From the NCBI GenBank assembly GCA_023897205.1, contig JAHWDD010000007.1, positions 3,968,001-4,032,000 on the forward strand: a stretch of 64,000 nt of DNA, given 5' to 3'. The notes below the pieces were generated by a model. That model did not search any database, was not told the origin of the DNA, and saw only the letters and a program-made list of their open reading frames with translations. The stretch's first letter is position 1. Every line of letters starts with the position of its first letter. This DNA is from Exophiala sp. HKRS030 (taxonomy: Eukaryota; Ascomycota; Eurotiomycetes; Chaetothyriales; Herpotrichiellaceae). Both the position numbers and the translations under genes were made by a program. This document shows positions 34,352 to 45,664 of the stretch, in pieces.

Positions 34352-36103
34352 ATGAAGTTTCTCTCCGAGAAGATGCCTCAAGTACAGTCTCGAGATACCG
34401 ACAGCACCGATACCGAGTTTATTGCCAGCGAGGCGATCCAGGTAGCCGGATATGATGCCACTATCGAATACGACGCCTCTGAAGAACGCAAGGCGAAACT
34501 CAAGGTGGACCTCTTCATCCTCCCATTCATCGTACTTCTCTTCTGCTTCCTCCAATTTGATCGAACCAATATCGGCAATGCTCTCACAGACACTCTCAGA
34601 GCCGACCTTGGCGGGCTCACAAACGACCAGATCAACCGAGCGCAAACACTGTTCATTGCCGGTTTCGTCATCACCGAATTGCCTTTCAATATGATCAGCA
34701 AGGTCATGGGTCCTGAGCGATTTCTCCCAATCACCATGTTTCTCTGGGGTATTGCGACTTGGGCGCAGATCTTCATGAAGAACGGCCACAGTTTGGTTGC
34801 TGCTCGATTCTTCATCGGAGCCCTAGAAGGTGGTTATATTCCCGGTATGGCTTTGTACATCTCAAAGTTCTATACCAATCAGGAGTTGGGTCTCCGTTAT
34901 GCTGTCTTCTGGGCATCAAACTCAATTGCAGGCGCTTTGGGAGGTCCTTTGTCAATCGGACTCCTGTCACTCCGCGGCAAACATGGTCTTGCTGGCTGGC
35001 AATGGTTGTTTCTTATTGGTAAGCATCCCATTCAACGCAGTCAGCAACTCAGGATACTAACCTAAATTACAGAGGGTGTCCTTACCTGCTTCCTCGGTGT
35101 GGTCGCCTATCTATACCTTCCTCACAGCGCAGCCTCGCCCAAAGTTTTCTTCGGCAAGTCTTACAACCTTTTCAGCCAAAGAGAAGCTTCGGTAATCGTC
35201 ACACGTGTCATCCGCAACGACGCGACCAAGTCTCAGCGACAACGGAAGCCAGTCTTGCCTTCGCACATCCTTGAGACCTTTGCGGACTGGCGCCTTTACG
35301 GCCATATCATTGGTGCCTTCCTCTCCATGGTGATGATCATGCCCATGAACGTAAGTCTTTGATCTGCCTTGACCTTTTCTGTGTCAAAATGCTAACAATC
35401 CTAGACCTATGCTCCATCGATCATCAAGTCACTAGGCTTCACTGGCCTCCAAGCTAACGGCCTCAACTCTGTCGGAAGCGTCTGTGCCCTGCTCTGGTCT
35501 ATTTCTCTGGCATACAGCAGTGACACCTTCCGCGAGCGTGGTTTCCATATCACTACAGGCTACCTCCTCGGCGCTGTCGGTCTTCTTTGGTTGGCCCTCG
35601 CACCGAACGCTGTTGGCAGGTGGGTTCTCTACGGTGGTGTCGTTGTCACACAAGCCGGTATGTATTCCCACTTCAAGGCTTCATTCGTGTCGATCATCTT
35701 TGCTGACGATTACTCCAGGCATGGGTTCAGCACAAGCACTGAACGCCGCATGGCTCACTTCCAAAATGCAAGACTACAAGCGTCCAGTAGCACTTGCCGC
35801 ATATGTGATGAGCATTCAATGCGCGGGCTTCGCCGGTCAGCAATTGTTCAGACAAAAAGGTATGCCCAGGATCCTCCTCAAGCATCTTCTCTCATCATAC
35901 TAACATAGAATCTAGATGCCCCTCGCTACCAACGCGGTCTTATCATCGCAGCATCATGTGTCATTGCAGGTGCGGTAGTGATCTTGATCTTGAAGCTCTT
36001 GTACAGACTGTTCGACCATGGCGATGCTGGAGTTGAAGCTAAGTTCGGTGTCGACCCTGAGCAGGAAAGACGCCAACAGGTCTCAGAGGAGACTAAGGTC
36101 TAA
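34352..36103 (+). CDS. MFS transporter, anion:cation symporter (Dal5) family
   Basis: Second ACS-type importer, 508 residues, five exons: 34352-35018, 35073-35350, 35405-35657, 35719-35859 and 35916-36103. The four introns are 54-61 nt, and CTAAC-like branch sites are visible in three of them. Helix 1 reads CFLQFDRTNIGNALTDTL, then ITELPFNMISK, FIGALEGGYIPGMALYISK after helix 4 and HGLAGWQWLFLIEGVLT. The end is a short charged cytosolic tail (EERKAKLK-type N-terminus, EQERRQQVSEETKV C-terminus). The family transports vitamins, ureides or sulfur compounds; the substrate is unknown. All junctions preserve frame without any correction, so the gene appears intact. Confidence 0.85.
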
Positions 36104-36817
36104 TCTGGTCGCTGGGTCAAGGGCAATGATATAGAACGACTGACTTTTCGGATAATGAACAAGAATTGATTCATTTGCTTCAGTGACATGTTCTATTCAT
36201 TGCGATACTATCCATGCCTGATGTTACCTCGGCGCAAGTTGCACCTTCTCATGAGAGTTTGAATATCAGCCTCTTGTTTTAACCAGAAGGCCGAGCGGTA
36301 GCATGGTAATATCTACACTTGGTCCCAAAGTGATGATCATGTGCAAGGCCCAAGTTTCTGGCCTCGCTCTTGCCTAGGAATGGTTTCAAGTTTTGTTTAA
36401 ACTTGAGCACTGGCAATGTCAATCATGCATCAAATGAGGGTTCTTTAAATCTGTCTAACCCGAGCGCTCTCCCAAGTAGATTGTCTATCCTGTACACGCA
36501 TGGATGTTGCAATCGTCAAACATGTGGTCCAGAGCCGGGGCAATAGGGATTATCAATACGGGTTCAGTGCAAGTCACAGAGCTTCTTATTCTGAATTCAT
36601 CCCAGGTTTTCGCCATTATCCGATCTTCGAATATGTCCGATCAAACTAAAATGGGAATTTTCATTCTAGCTCTGAACAGCTGCCAACCCTGGACAGGATT
36701 TGATCATTGATTTTACCTCTGTTCAGCTCCCGACATTGTCAGGATATACCAGATGCATTCGTTTGCTGCACCATACCTTCTTCTATCCTCTATATCTTAC
36801 CTTTATACCAAAGATAG
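36104..36817. other. Intergenic
   Basis: 0.7 kb between the MFS gene and the broken regulator. Nothing recognisable. Confidence 0.4.
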
Positions 36818-39003
36818 ATGATGTGGACCGAGGCCGATGTCCCTGGCATCGGTGGGGACCGTACAGTTTCTCTGCCGAAGCCCCAACGCCACAAAGTCGA
36901 CGTTGCTTGTGACACATGTAGATTGAGGAAATCACGATGTGATGCTGCAAGACCGAGTAAAGATCCCCACGTCTTCATAACACTCACACAATGCCCGCTG
37001 GACGTGCTGACAGTAACGTGGGAGTACGGAACATGTATGAGACGGAAAACGGCGCTTCTTGTGTCTATGCGGAAACACCAACACCAATCATGATCAGTTC
37101 GACCCCGAAGGTCTCCACGGACGACTCGAGAGACACCCCAGGCCTGAGCAGCCAAAGCGAGGGCAAGAGTGAAATCAACATAGAGCGCCATGCTGCTGAC
37201 AATGATCGAAGCTGGATTTCGATTACTGGCCTTCTTGCGGCGTCCAGCTCTGCCAATTTTCCCAATAATGTTTGCAAGGAATCTTCTAGGACTATACCTG
37301 GGCATACGAACAACTCGCCTGGAACCGTCGGGCCTCAGCCCAGGGCTGCACGATCGATAGCGAGCAACCCATCAATAGACCGTCGGGTCAATTCCCAGAA
37401 ACGCAGTCACTCCACTGACTACGTCCTCCCGAGTCGCGAGCTTGTCGACAGCCTTCTGAATCTCTTCTTCAAGCATGCCTACATACAGTGGGTCGATCGA
37501 CGAAAATTCATGCGTTAGTACGACAGTCTCTGGACTGGAGAGGACAGACCGGGAGAGAGAGTGGCTGAGGAGCAGATCAGCTTCGCCACTCTCAATATCA
37601 TTTTCGCCCTTGTCTATCAATCCGAACCTGAAGAACTCGCAGTGAACCAGGCAGAGCTGACCTATACGTATTTCCTGCGTGCACGGAATCTTCTTACGTT
37701 TTGTTTGCTGGATATCGGCCATATAGACCTCCTCTGGGCTTTTTTATTGCTGACGCAGTGGTTCCAGAGCGTGAACGATGTACGAAGCTGCACTGACTCG
37801 GTCGGTTTGTGTATCCTGATAGCACGCACTCTGGGTCTGCACAATGAGGACAGAAACAGTGCTCTTCTAAACCAGCATCGAGGGAGATGCCACACAAAGC
37901 ATGGCAAGGTTGTATCCTAATGGATCGTATCACCGCCATGTTGTCTGATCAACCACTATGAATTTCTCAAGAGACCGCGAAGAAGGCAGTACCATTCTCC
38001 GCCATTGACGATAAGTATCTGAACGCAGGCGCAAATACTGATCTTAGTACTTTCTCTGGCAGTCATCCATCTGTGGGCAACCATCTGGCGTCTCATTCTT
38101 TCTCGCATTTTGCGAGCTCCCATCTTATTCTTGGAGATGTATTGGAACATCAAGATCGTTCCCGGCACATTGACCGTTCTTTTGTCGATGTCAACCATAT
38201 AATTGAGATAGATCATAGGCTGGACGTGTTTTGAAATTACTGCCGCCTCACCTAAGTATGCACAACATCCTGGATGACTTGCAAGACAAGAACAGCAACT
38301 CCAGGTATACCGGACCTATCGTTCACCTCCACGCTTGCTTCTTACATATACGTATTATACTATTCCGAATCTTCTTCCTTTATGGGGCGGCAGCACTCAA
38401 AAACCCGGGAACGGTACCACAGCCTTATAATCCTTTGAACGGGTAGCGATGCACCAAGGTATATTGGCCTGCGTTCGCACTACGCAACAGATACTTGATC
38501 TAATAAGCACGCGTCTCATAGCCGAGGACCGAGGACCATGTATTGTGTCTCAGTGGTGGCATACTGTCACATACGTGTATAACGCAGCAACAGTTCTCAT
38601 TATGGCGCATATCTTCCCTAGAGTGGTCCAAGAGACCACTGCGACAAGTTTATCAGGCAGCATACAAAGAGGGCTACAAATTCTAGGTTACCACGCCCGA
38701 TATGGAGAGTCTGCTCGACACTACATGAATGCCTTGGACACTCTGTGTGGGCGTCACCTTGTCAATCGACACGGTAATGTAAGTTCAGCAGGACAATCTC
38801 AACGAGCAGACAATCCACAGGCTGAAATGACCATGAACGTGCCTCCAGCCCTCTGGACCAGAACTTCTGACACTCCACCCAATAAGGCTGATCCATCCAC
38901 AACAGTCGACTGGGACTTCACCAGTGCTTCGGACCTATATAGTGGCGAAGAGTTGGAATCTTTGTTGTTTTCAACACGGACATGTGGCGCAAGAATTGGA
39001 TGA
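36818..39003 (+). pseudogene. Zn2Cys6 fungal transcription factor, degenerate
   Basis: Remnant of a binuclear zinc-cluster regulator. The DNA-binding start is clear (VACDTCRLRKSRCDAARP), then an intron (donor GTAAAG at 36959). The second half of the cluster reads EYGTCMRRK and, in the -1 frame after an A4 run (37046-37049), NGASCVYAETPTP. The expected fourth cysteine is Tyr (TAC instead of TGC, 37025-37027). The middle homology region follows (RELVDSLLNLFFKHAYIQW...), but an in-frame TAG (37516-37518) interrupts it, after which the same frame resumes (FATLNIIFALVYQ; SVGLCILIARTLGLHN). Further -1 breaks lie near 37840-37866, at T4 38229-38232 and at G3 38441-38443, plus a TGA at 37959-37961. 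The last part (CIVSQWWHTVTYVYNAATVL) is still typical. Several independent lesions make a functional protein unlikely. Confidence 0.8.
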
Positions 39004-39901
39004 CTTGTTGTGATCTCAATGCAAGCAGTAGAAGTCCAACAGATTTCTGAAGTTTGATTATTCCAAGTCTCCAGAGCTGATTGAACATGTTCGAGTGACG
39101 CACCTCACGCGATGCTTACTCGGACGCTCTTCTCGCATCTTTTGCATTCAAATGCTGTTACAAAGTGAAATCGGATTAAGCCGGAGTGGGGCCGACTTTG
39201 GCTTGCGGCCATGAAGCAGTGTCACAATATTCCGCACTAGATTCCCATAGTTGAGATGTTTAGCCGAATTTCCTTGCAGCAGTGCCCAGGACTAGCAAAT
39301 GGATGAATGAGTTTCAAGAAACCGGATAGGTTAGATGACAACTAATCATTCCGATACCAGCATAGATCATCTGAGCTTTGAGCACTTCCGAGAATCTCGT
39401 TACACTTCTATCGCAGAACGTGGAGAGACCATGGCAAATGAAAGTCCTGTTCACACCAGATCCTGCTTTTGGCAAAAATCCAGTCAGGAAATTTGATTCT
39501 TCGTTCAAAATATCCGCCGGTAATTTATGCCCTCTAATTCTCATTCGATTTCAGTCTACTTGCAAACGCTTTCTTTAGCCTCTTCCCAGTGGCCAGGGTG
39601 CTTTGTCCTTGTGATGCTGCAACCAATGCCCATCTACGCGGAAACTACAGAATGCGGGGTCTGGGGAATATCACCGAGAATGTAAGCCTCGTCGGTCACA
39701 TTGCGTTTCGGTAGACGAACACCACACCAAATTTAGCCGACGTCGAACCACATATTCGGAATCCAGTTCTTACACAACTGCCAAGTATATAGAATACACC
39801 AAAATCTTTTGCAAAGCGAACAAGTGATGCTCAACTGGACTGATTCAATCCCGTGTATCTGCCAAAGGATCACAAGTGAGACTTCTCTCTAGAAACTCGA
39901 A
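39004..39901. other. Intergenic
   Basis: 0.9 kb, no supported gene; promoter of the sugar transporter. Confidence 0.4.
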
Positions 39902-41560
39902 ATGGACTCCAGCAAAGACGCTACCTCAAACATTGAGGATATCGAGCTACACGGGAGGACACACAATCCCAGCTCTGTGATCACTGTCTTAGACCAAAAC
40001 GCCAATGTCGTGGCAAAGACCGACCAAAATCTTATCGATGTTGCTGCCGAGGCAACAAACTTTGAACACATACTGAGCACCAGAGAAGCTTTGAAAATAT
40101 ACTGGAGAGGCGTGGTGTTCACGTCCATCATCACCTTGACAATTGTCATGCGATTGTACGACATAGCCATCATTGGGAACTTCTTCGCCTTACCGGCATT
40201 TCGCAACAAATTTGGACACCCTGTTCCAGGAAGCGGCAACCAAATTGCGGCTCCATGGCAGGTGGCATTGGGGAATGCATCCCTTGTCGGACAGGTTATA
40301 GGAGCTTTCCTGGTCGCGTATCCAATGGAGATGATCGGACGAAAATGGACTCTCATTCTTTCGCTTTTTGGAACTGCTGCATTCACTTTCATGCAGTTCT
40401 TCGCTACTTCCATTCAAGTCTTGACGGCAGCGGAATATATATCCGGCGTCATCTGGGGTTTCTATCAAGTACTCATTCCCACCTATTCTTCGGAAATGCT
40501 ACCGACTGTCTTGCGACCTTACTTAGCTGGCTATATCAACTTGGCGTACAGCATAGGCAGCTTGATCACAAGTGGCATCACGCGCAGCTTTGTCAACTGG
40601 GATACCGAATGGGGATACCGCATTCCATTTGCACTGCAGTGGATGTTCCCGGCAATAATTCTCCCCTGCTTGATATTCACTCCTGAGTCTCCTTGGTGGC
40701 TAGTCGGTAAAGGAAGACTTGAGGAGGCTGAAAAGGCTCTTAGACGTCTGAGTAGTGATTCCCCGAAAATTGACACTCACAGGACTCTCGCCATGATGCA
40801 GAAGACGATTTTGTACGAGAGGAAAGTCGAGAACAGTAGTAGCATCTGGCAATGCTTCAAGGGTACAAGTTTACGAAGAACGGAAATTGTCATCATGATA
40901 TTTTTCTGTCAAGACTTTTCCGGCTTTGCCACCAACAACACCTACTTCTTCGAACAACTCTCGGTGAGCACATCACAAGCATTCGACATATCAATTGGGA
41001 ACAGTGCTCTTGGTCTGGTTTGCGCCGCATTGTCTGCGTTTCTCTTGAGGTACGCTTGGCGACGACCGGTGTTCACCATCGGTATGGGACTTATTGTGAT
41101 CCTGGAATACCTCGTTGCCATCCTTGCATGTGCTCCTAATTACCACAATCGACCTGCAATATCTTGGGCCCAGGTGGCCATGACCCTCGTGTCTACCGTG
41201 GTCGCTCAATTCAGTATTGGCCCCTTCTGCTACACGATTCTCACAGAGGTTCCTTCAGCGAAGTTGCGAGCGAAGACTGTTGGTGTTGCTATTGCTACTG
41301 ATGCCGTATGTGGCATTATCACGAGCACTGTCAATCCCTACCTCATCAACCCTGGCGAGGCTAATCTTGCCGGAAAGTCCAACTTCGTCTGGGGATCTGT
41401 CTCGGTCATAAGTTTCCTCTGGTGCTACTTCCGACTGCCGGAGACCAAGAACAGAACGGTAGAAGAGATTGACTACATGTTCGAACACCGCGTAAGAACA
41501 AAAGAGTTCAAGGATTACAAGATTGACGAAGATGCTCTGAAGAATGATTTAGTGGATTGA
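39902..41560 (+). CDS. MFS sugar transporter, alpha-glucoside/maltose permease type
   Basis: Intact single-exon gene, 552 residues, of the MFS sugar porter family. After a 70-residue cytosolic N-terminus come twelve helices with the usual marks. These include GQVIGAFLVAYPMEMIGRKW (the helix 2-3 loop with GRK), GVIWGFYQVLIPTYSSEMLP after helix 4, PESPWWLVGKGRLEEAEKALRRL in the central loop, and FRLPETKNRTVEEIDYMFEHR at the end (the PETKxRT motif). This set, especially the PESPWWL loop and the YSSEMLPTVLRPYL segment, is typical of maltose or alpha-glucoside H+ symporters. It lies 1.76 kb upstream of the GH95 fucosidase on the same strand, suggesting uptake of an oligosaccharide that the enzyme then splits. 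Confidence 0.88.
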   Translation: MDSSKDATSNIEDIELHGRTHNPSSVITVLDQNANVVAKTDQNLIDVAAEATNFEHILSTREALKIYWRGVVFTSIITLTIVMRLYDIAIIGNFFALPAFRNKFGHPVPGSGNQIAAPWQVALGNASLVGQVIGAFLVAYPMEMIGRKWTLILSLFGTAAFTFMQFFATSIQVLTAAEYISGVIWGFYQVLIPTYSSEMLPTVLRPYLAGYINLAYSIGSLITSGITRSFVNWDTEWGYRIPFALQWMFPAIILPCLIFTPESPWWLVGKGRLEEAEKALRRLSSDSPKIDTHRTLAMMQKTILYERKVENSSSIWQCFKGTSLRRTEIVIMIFFCQDFSGFATNNTYFFEQLSVSTSQAFDISIGNSALGLVCAALSAFLLRYAWRRPVFTIGMGLIVILEYLVAILACAPNYHNRPAISWAQVAMTLVSTVVAQFSIGPFCYTILTEVPSAKLRAKTVGVAIATDAVCGIITSTVNPYLINPGEANLAGKSNFVWGSVSVISFLWCYFRLPETKNRTVEEIDYMFEHRVRTKEFKDYKIDEDALKNDLVD

Positions 41561-43318
41561 TGGCTTACTACTCAAATGATTTACTTTTCGTTTGAAACCA
41601 AGAAACAAGGATTTAGGTGGCAAAGTTGAAGAAATTGCCGAGCAAGGCGAAATTGAGCGCTCATCCGAGCACTTGTGTGTGAAGAGGTTGGGAGAGGAGC
41701 ATCACTTCAGAGCGAGAAGACGGAAAAGGCGAGACAGTGAAAAGAGGGAGACGACGGGGCCATTTTCTTGGACATTTAGCTATTATTCTAGGGAATAGCA
41801 ATCTCACAAATACGTCTGATTTGTATATTTTTCCCAAGGAGAGAGCAGAAAGCAAGCGCAATGGTTTTAGATAAAGAGCCTCAACAATAGTGCAAGAAGT
41901 ACGTCGCTGTTGACTCAGTTCAAACAGATTTACTGCTATTATTGTAGGAATTCCTCATCCAAGGATTCGAGTGCGTGCATTACGATCAGACCAAGAAATG
42001 CCATCGTCATGCTCGAACATTCCTTACAGAGCCTCCTGAATACCGCGAGTTGACTTGAAGCCTAGACATATTGATCTGCTTCATGCTTGTCGAAAATCAG
42101 GTCTGAAATAGCCGTCGCTCCAGGAAAATAGCTCTGCAAGAAGTATTTCGCCTCCTTCCATCTACGGGAACTAAATCACCACCCCAATGAACCAACCGCC
42201 AAAACGGAGCAACAGAATTACCCATGGCAAGCATGGAATATTTCTGCGAAGGAAAAGGACGTGTAGTAAATTTCGGTAAATTCCCTTGACGCAAGGCACC
42301 ATTTCCCCATGGTGCGAAAGTTAGTCATCGATATCACACGGCATCCACGGTTACCAAGTTCGTCTAATCCTGATGTGTTGCTACGAAAGTGTGGTACTGT
42401 GGGGAAGACTGTCAGATGACAATTGTTGCAAAAGCTGCCTTTCTTCCGACGCGCGTCTGGTCATTGAATCAACTTGAGGGCTTTCTTGCACAGAACTGGA
42501 GTTTGGACGATCTTGACTGAATGCGGAAGTGATGGCCATAGCCTATCATCAGTCTCGAGACGAGGGTTCGGATTTCCTAGTTAATTAAAATCACGATGCG
42601 ATTATTGCCTAATATCAAGATAGCCTAATGTCGCCTAACGAGAATCAAACCAACAAGCTTCTAAAAGGAATAGCTTGTTTCAGTAGTGTTAAAACGACCT
42701 CAGACGTCTAGAAGGTGGAGTCTCCTTCAATCGAAGAGAAGAACCAGGTATAGTCACTGAGGAGGTGTAAGTGCCGTGGCGAAGATACGATCGAGGGGTG
42801 AAGGATCTGTGAACCACTGTCAAGCTAAGCTCTTCTCACATCTCTTACCGAAACCCCCGTCATGTCTCTGAGTGTAGAAGTTGAACTATGGCAGATATGC
42901 GAATCGATTTGACCTCGGACGTTGGCCGAGCCCGCATCCTTGAAAGTGGGTTCGCTTTCCCCAACTTCTTCACCTCCTGACTCTCCTTTCGTCATGCGGG
43001 GAAGCCATTGTCGATTCAAGGTCGACTAACTGTAACTTCACTGGCACGCAATCTGCCCGGGCATCAAGAAGCTCGATTGCATGAGCCTCGCAAATACCCG
43101 TCGGTTGATACTCTGGCTTTGTCATGGCTTTGACGGCGGTTGCCCGGATCTCAGGCGGGCCTCGAATGATCCATGATCCCATGCTTGAATAAAAGACCGT
43201 CGGCGTTGGAGCAGAGTACTATACCAGCCTCTCGAACTCACCTGACCCTACGAGCTCGAGCCTTTCAGGTCAGCACAACTCTAGGCTCGTCTAGTAAGTA
43301 AGCCCAAACGCCTTCATC
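41561..43318. other. Intergenic between sugar transporter and GH95 gene
   Basis: 1.76 kb. A stretch near 42580-42680 is AT-rich with TTAATTAAAA and repeated GCCTAA motifs. No gene recognised. Confidence 0.4.
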
Positions 43319-45664
43319 ATGAGTCCAAAGGACCGCTGTGTTCTGTGGTATCAACACCCTGCATCAAGATGGGAGGAGGCATTGCCCATCGGCAATGGGC
43401 GGCTGGGGGCGATGGTCAAAGGATCTCTGGACACGGAGAGATTGTGGATGAACGAAGATTCAGTTTGGTACGGGGGACCTCAGGAACGAAGCAATCCGGA
43501 CGCGCGAGCGAGCCTCGACGAGGTCCGCCGGCTTCTTGATCAGAACCAGATTCAAGAAGCGCAAGAACTGCTGGAAAGGTCGTTCACTGCCATGCCTCGC
43601 AGTCTTCGTCATTATGAGCCTTTGGGAGATGTATATTTCACCTTCGGTCATGGCGAGGCCAGTAACGACGGCGCGAATTTTACTGGAATCCCAAACGCAA
43701 TATCAACGCGAACTCAAAGCAGCGCTCACGATTACACTCGGAGTCTAGACATGAGAACTGGTGTCGTGACGGTGAAGTATACCTATGAGGGTATCACTTA
43801 CACTCGAGAGTATTTCGCCAGCGTGGCTGATGAGGTGGTTTGTGTTCGTTTATCGGCCAGCAGAGCCGATGCGTTGCGATTCAAGGCCCGGATTAGCCGT
43901 GGCAGCCACGTCAACCCCATGCAAGAACTGAACTGTCTGTATGACACGCTCGAGAACATTCCAAATGGCCTGCTGCTCACGGCTCAGGTTGGAGGCCCAG
44001 ATGCGATCCGTGCAGCTATGGGCATCAAGGTATTGACATCACATCCTGAAGAATGTCTGCTCGGTGAACAATTACAAGTCAAGCCTCGGGGCTCAGAAAT
44101 CGTAATCCTCATTGCAGGAGAAACTACATTTCGTAATACGGACGCACATCAAGCCGTGATCGACCGCTTTGAAGCAATTCCTACCAGCTCGTCATGGCAA
44201 GACATGCTAGAAAGACACGTCAGCAGATTTTCACCATTGTTTGATCGAACATCTTTCGACCTGGGAGACGCAACATCCGACGCAACTTCTGGGACGCCGA
44301 CTGATGCTCGACTAGCTCAAGTTCAAGCTGGAGGACAAGATGTTGGTCTCGAAGCGCTGTTGTTCTCTTACGCTAGATACCTGCTCATCTCAAGTTCCCT
44401 GTCCGGCGCCCCGGCAAATCTTCAAGGTATTTGGAACCACCACCACCAGCCCGTTTGGGGTTCCAAGTACACCATTAACATCAACTTGCAAATGAATTAC
44501 TGGATTGCCGAAGTGGGCAATCTGCCTGAATGCCATCTCGTACTGTTCGATCATATTCGCCGGATGTCTGAACGCGGCAAAAAAGTCGCACAAGAAATGT
44601 ACGGATGCCGAGGTTTCGTAGCTCATCACAACACAGATATCTGGGCCGATTGCTCCCCTCAGGATGCCTACATACCTGCCACATACTGGGTGCTTGGCGG
44701 CGCCTGGCTGTGTACTCACCTCTGGGAACATTATCTGTTCACTCGTGACAAGAAATTCTTGGAATGGGCATTTCCTATCTTGCGCGAAGCGGCAGCGTTC
44801 TTTGAAGATTTCATGATCGAACGTAATGGGGCGCTGGTGGTCTCGCCTTCTGTGTCTGCGGAAAATTCGTACTTCATTCCGGGGACCCGAAAGGCTGCAG
44901 CAACATGCACTGGCGCAGCATGGGATTCTCAAATTCTGTTTGAACTATTCACTGCATGCGAAGAAGCCAGTCAAATCTTGGGAGAGCCTTCAGAAGGGTA
45001 CAAAAAAATCTTGTCGAAATTGCCCAAGCCACAGATAGGAAGTAAAGGCCAGCTACTTGAATGGATGGAGGACTTTGAGGAGGTAGAACCGGGCCATCGC
45101 CACATCTCGCATGCCTTCGGTCTCTATCCAGGTCGCAGCTTGATATCTGCCGAGCACAAGAATGCCTTGCGAGTCACACTTCGACGACGGCTAGAAGGTG
45201 GAGGCGGCCACACTGGATGGAGTGCTGCATGGATCTTGTGCTTGTACGCACGCCTCCAAGACCCGGAGGAAGCCCACTCCATAATCACCAAGTTCCTCCG
45301 CCACTCCACGCTGCCCAACTTATTTGGTGACCACCCACCTTTCCAGATCGATGGAAATTTCGGTCTTGCCGCAGGTATGGCTGAGATGCTGATTCAGAGC
45401 CATGAGACCGGTTTCCTGGATCTTCTTCCTTGCCTGCCAACTGCCTGGGAAAAGGTGGGAAATGTTACAGGGCTGTGTGCTCGAGGCGGTCTGCTCGTCG
45501 ATTTGTCATGGAAAGAAGGAAAGTTGGGTCATTGCCGTATCACTGCGAAGCATCCGATCGAAATCACAGTCCGCATAGATGCAGCGAGACTGCAACATGG
45601 CCAGGGACAGATGAGCCTAAAATTCAATGCATCCGAGAGCAAGGATTTGTCTTCGGACTGGTAG
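43319..45664 (+). CDS. GH95 family alpha-L-fucosidase, no signal peptide
   Basis: Glycoside hydrolase family 95 enzyme (inverting 1,2-alpha-L-fucosidase type), 781 residues, one exon. The N-terminal beta domain opens with the family's WYQHPASRWEEALPIGNGRLGAMV and LWMNEDSVWYGGP. The (alpha/alpha)6 barrel contains NLQGIWN, the paired substrate-binding asparagines in INLQMNYW (Asn387, Asn389), SVSAENSY (Glu515, likely the catalytic acid) and QIDGNFG (Asp678, likely the base-activating residue), by comparison with the bifidobacterial enzyme. HRHISHAFGLYPG and GHTGWSAAW are also typical. The start is immediately followed by the catalytic-protein sequence, so there is no secretion signal, and cytosolic action on imported fucosylated sugar is inferred. 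Related members can instead remove L-galactose. The frame is intact throughout. Confidence 0.92.
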   Translation: MSPKDRCVLWYQHPASRWEEALPIGNGRLGAMVKGSLDTERLWMNEDSVWYGGPQERSNPDARASLDEVRRLLDQNQIQEAQELLERSFTAMPRSLRHYEPLGDVYFTFGHGEASNDGANFTGIPNAISTRTQSSAHDYTRSLDMRTGVVTVKYTYEGITYTREYFASVADEVVCVRLSASRADALRFKARISRGSHVNPMQELNCLYDTLENIPNGLLLTAQVGGPDAIRAAMGIKVLTSHPEECLLGEQLQVKPRGSEIVILIAGETTFRNTDAHQAVIDRFEAIPTSSSWQDMLERHVSRFSPLFDRTSFDLGDATSDATSGTPTDARLAQVQAGGQDVGLEALLFSYARYLLISSSLSGAPANLQGIWNHHHQPVWGSKYTININLQMNYWIAEVGNLPECHLVLFDHIRRMSERGKKVAQEMYGCRGFVAHHNTDIWADCSPQDAYIPATYWVLGGAWLCTHLWEHYLFTRDKKFLEWAFPILREAAAFFEDFMIERNGALVVSPSVSAENSYFIPGTRKAAATCTGAAWDSQILFELFTACEEASQILGEPSEGYKKILSKLPKPQIGSKGQLLEWMEDFEEVEPGHRHISHAFGLYPGRSLISAEHKNALRVTLRRRLEGGGGHTGWSAAWILCLYARLQDPEEAHSIITKFLRHSTLPNLFGDHPPFQIDGNFGLAAGMAEMLIQSHETGFLDLLPCLPTAWEKVGNVTGLCARGGLLVDLSWKEGKLGHCRITAKHPIEITVRIDAARLQHGQGQMSLKFNASESKDLSSDW

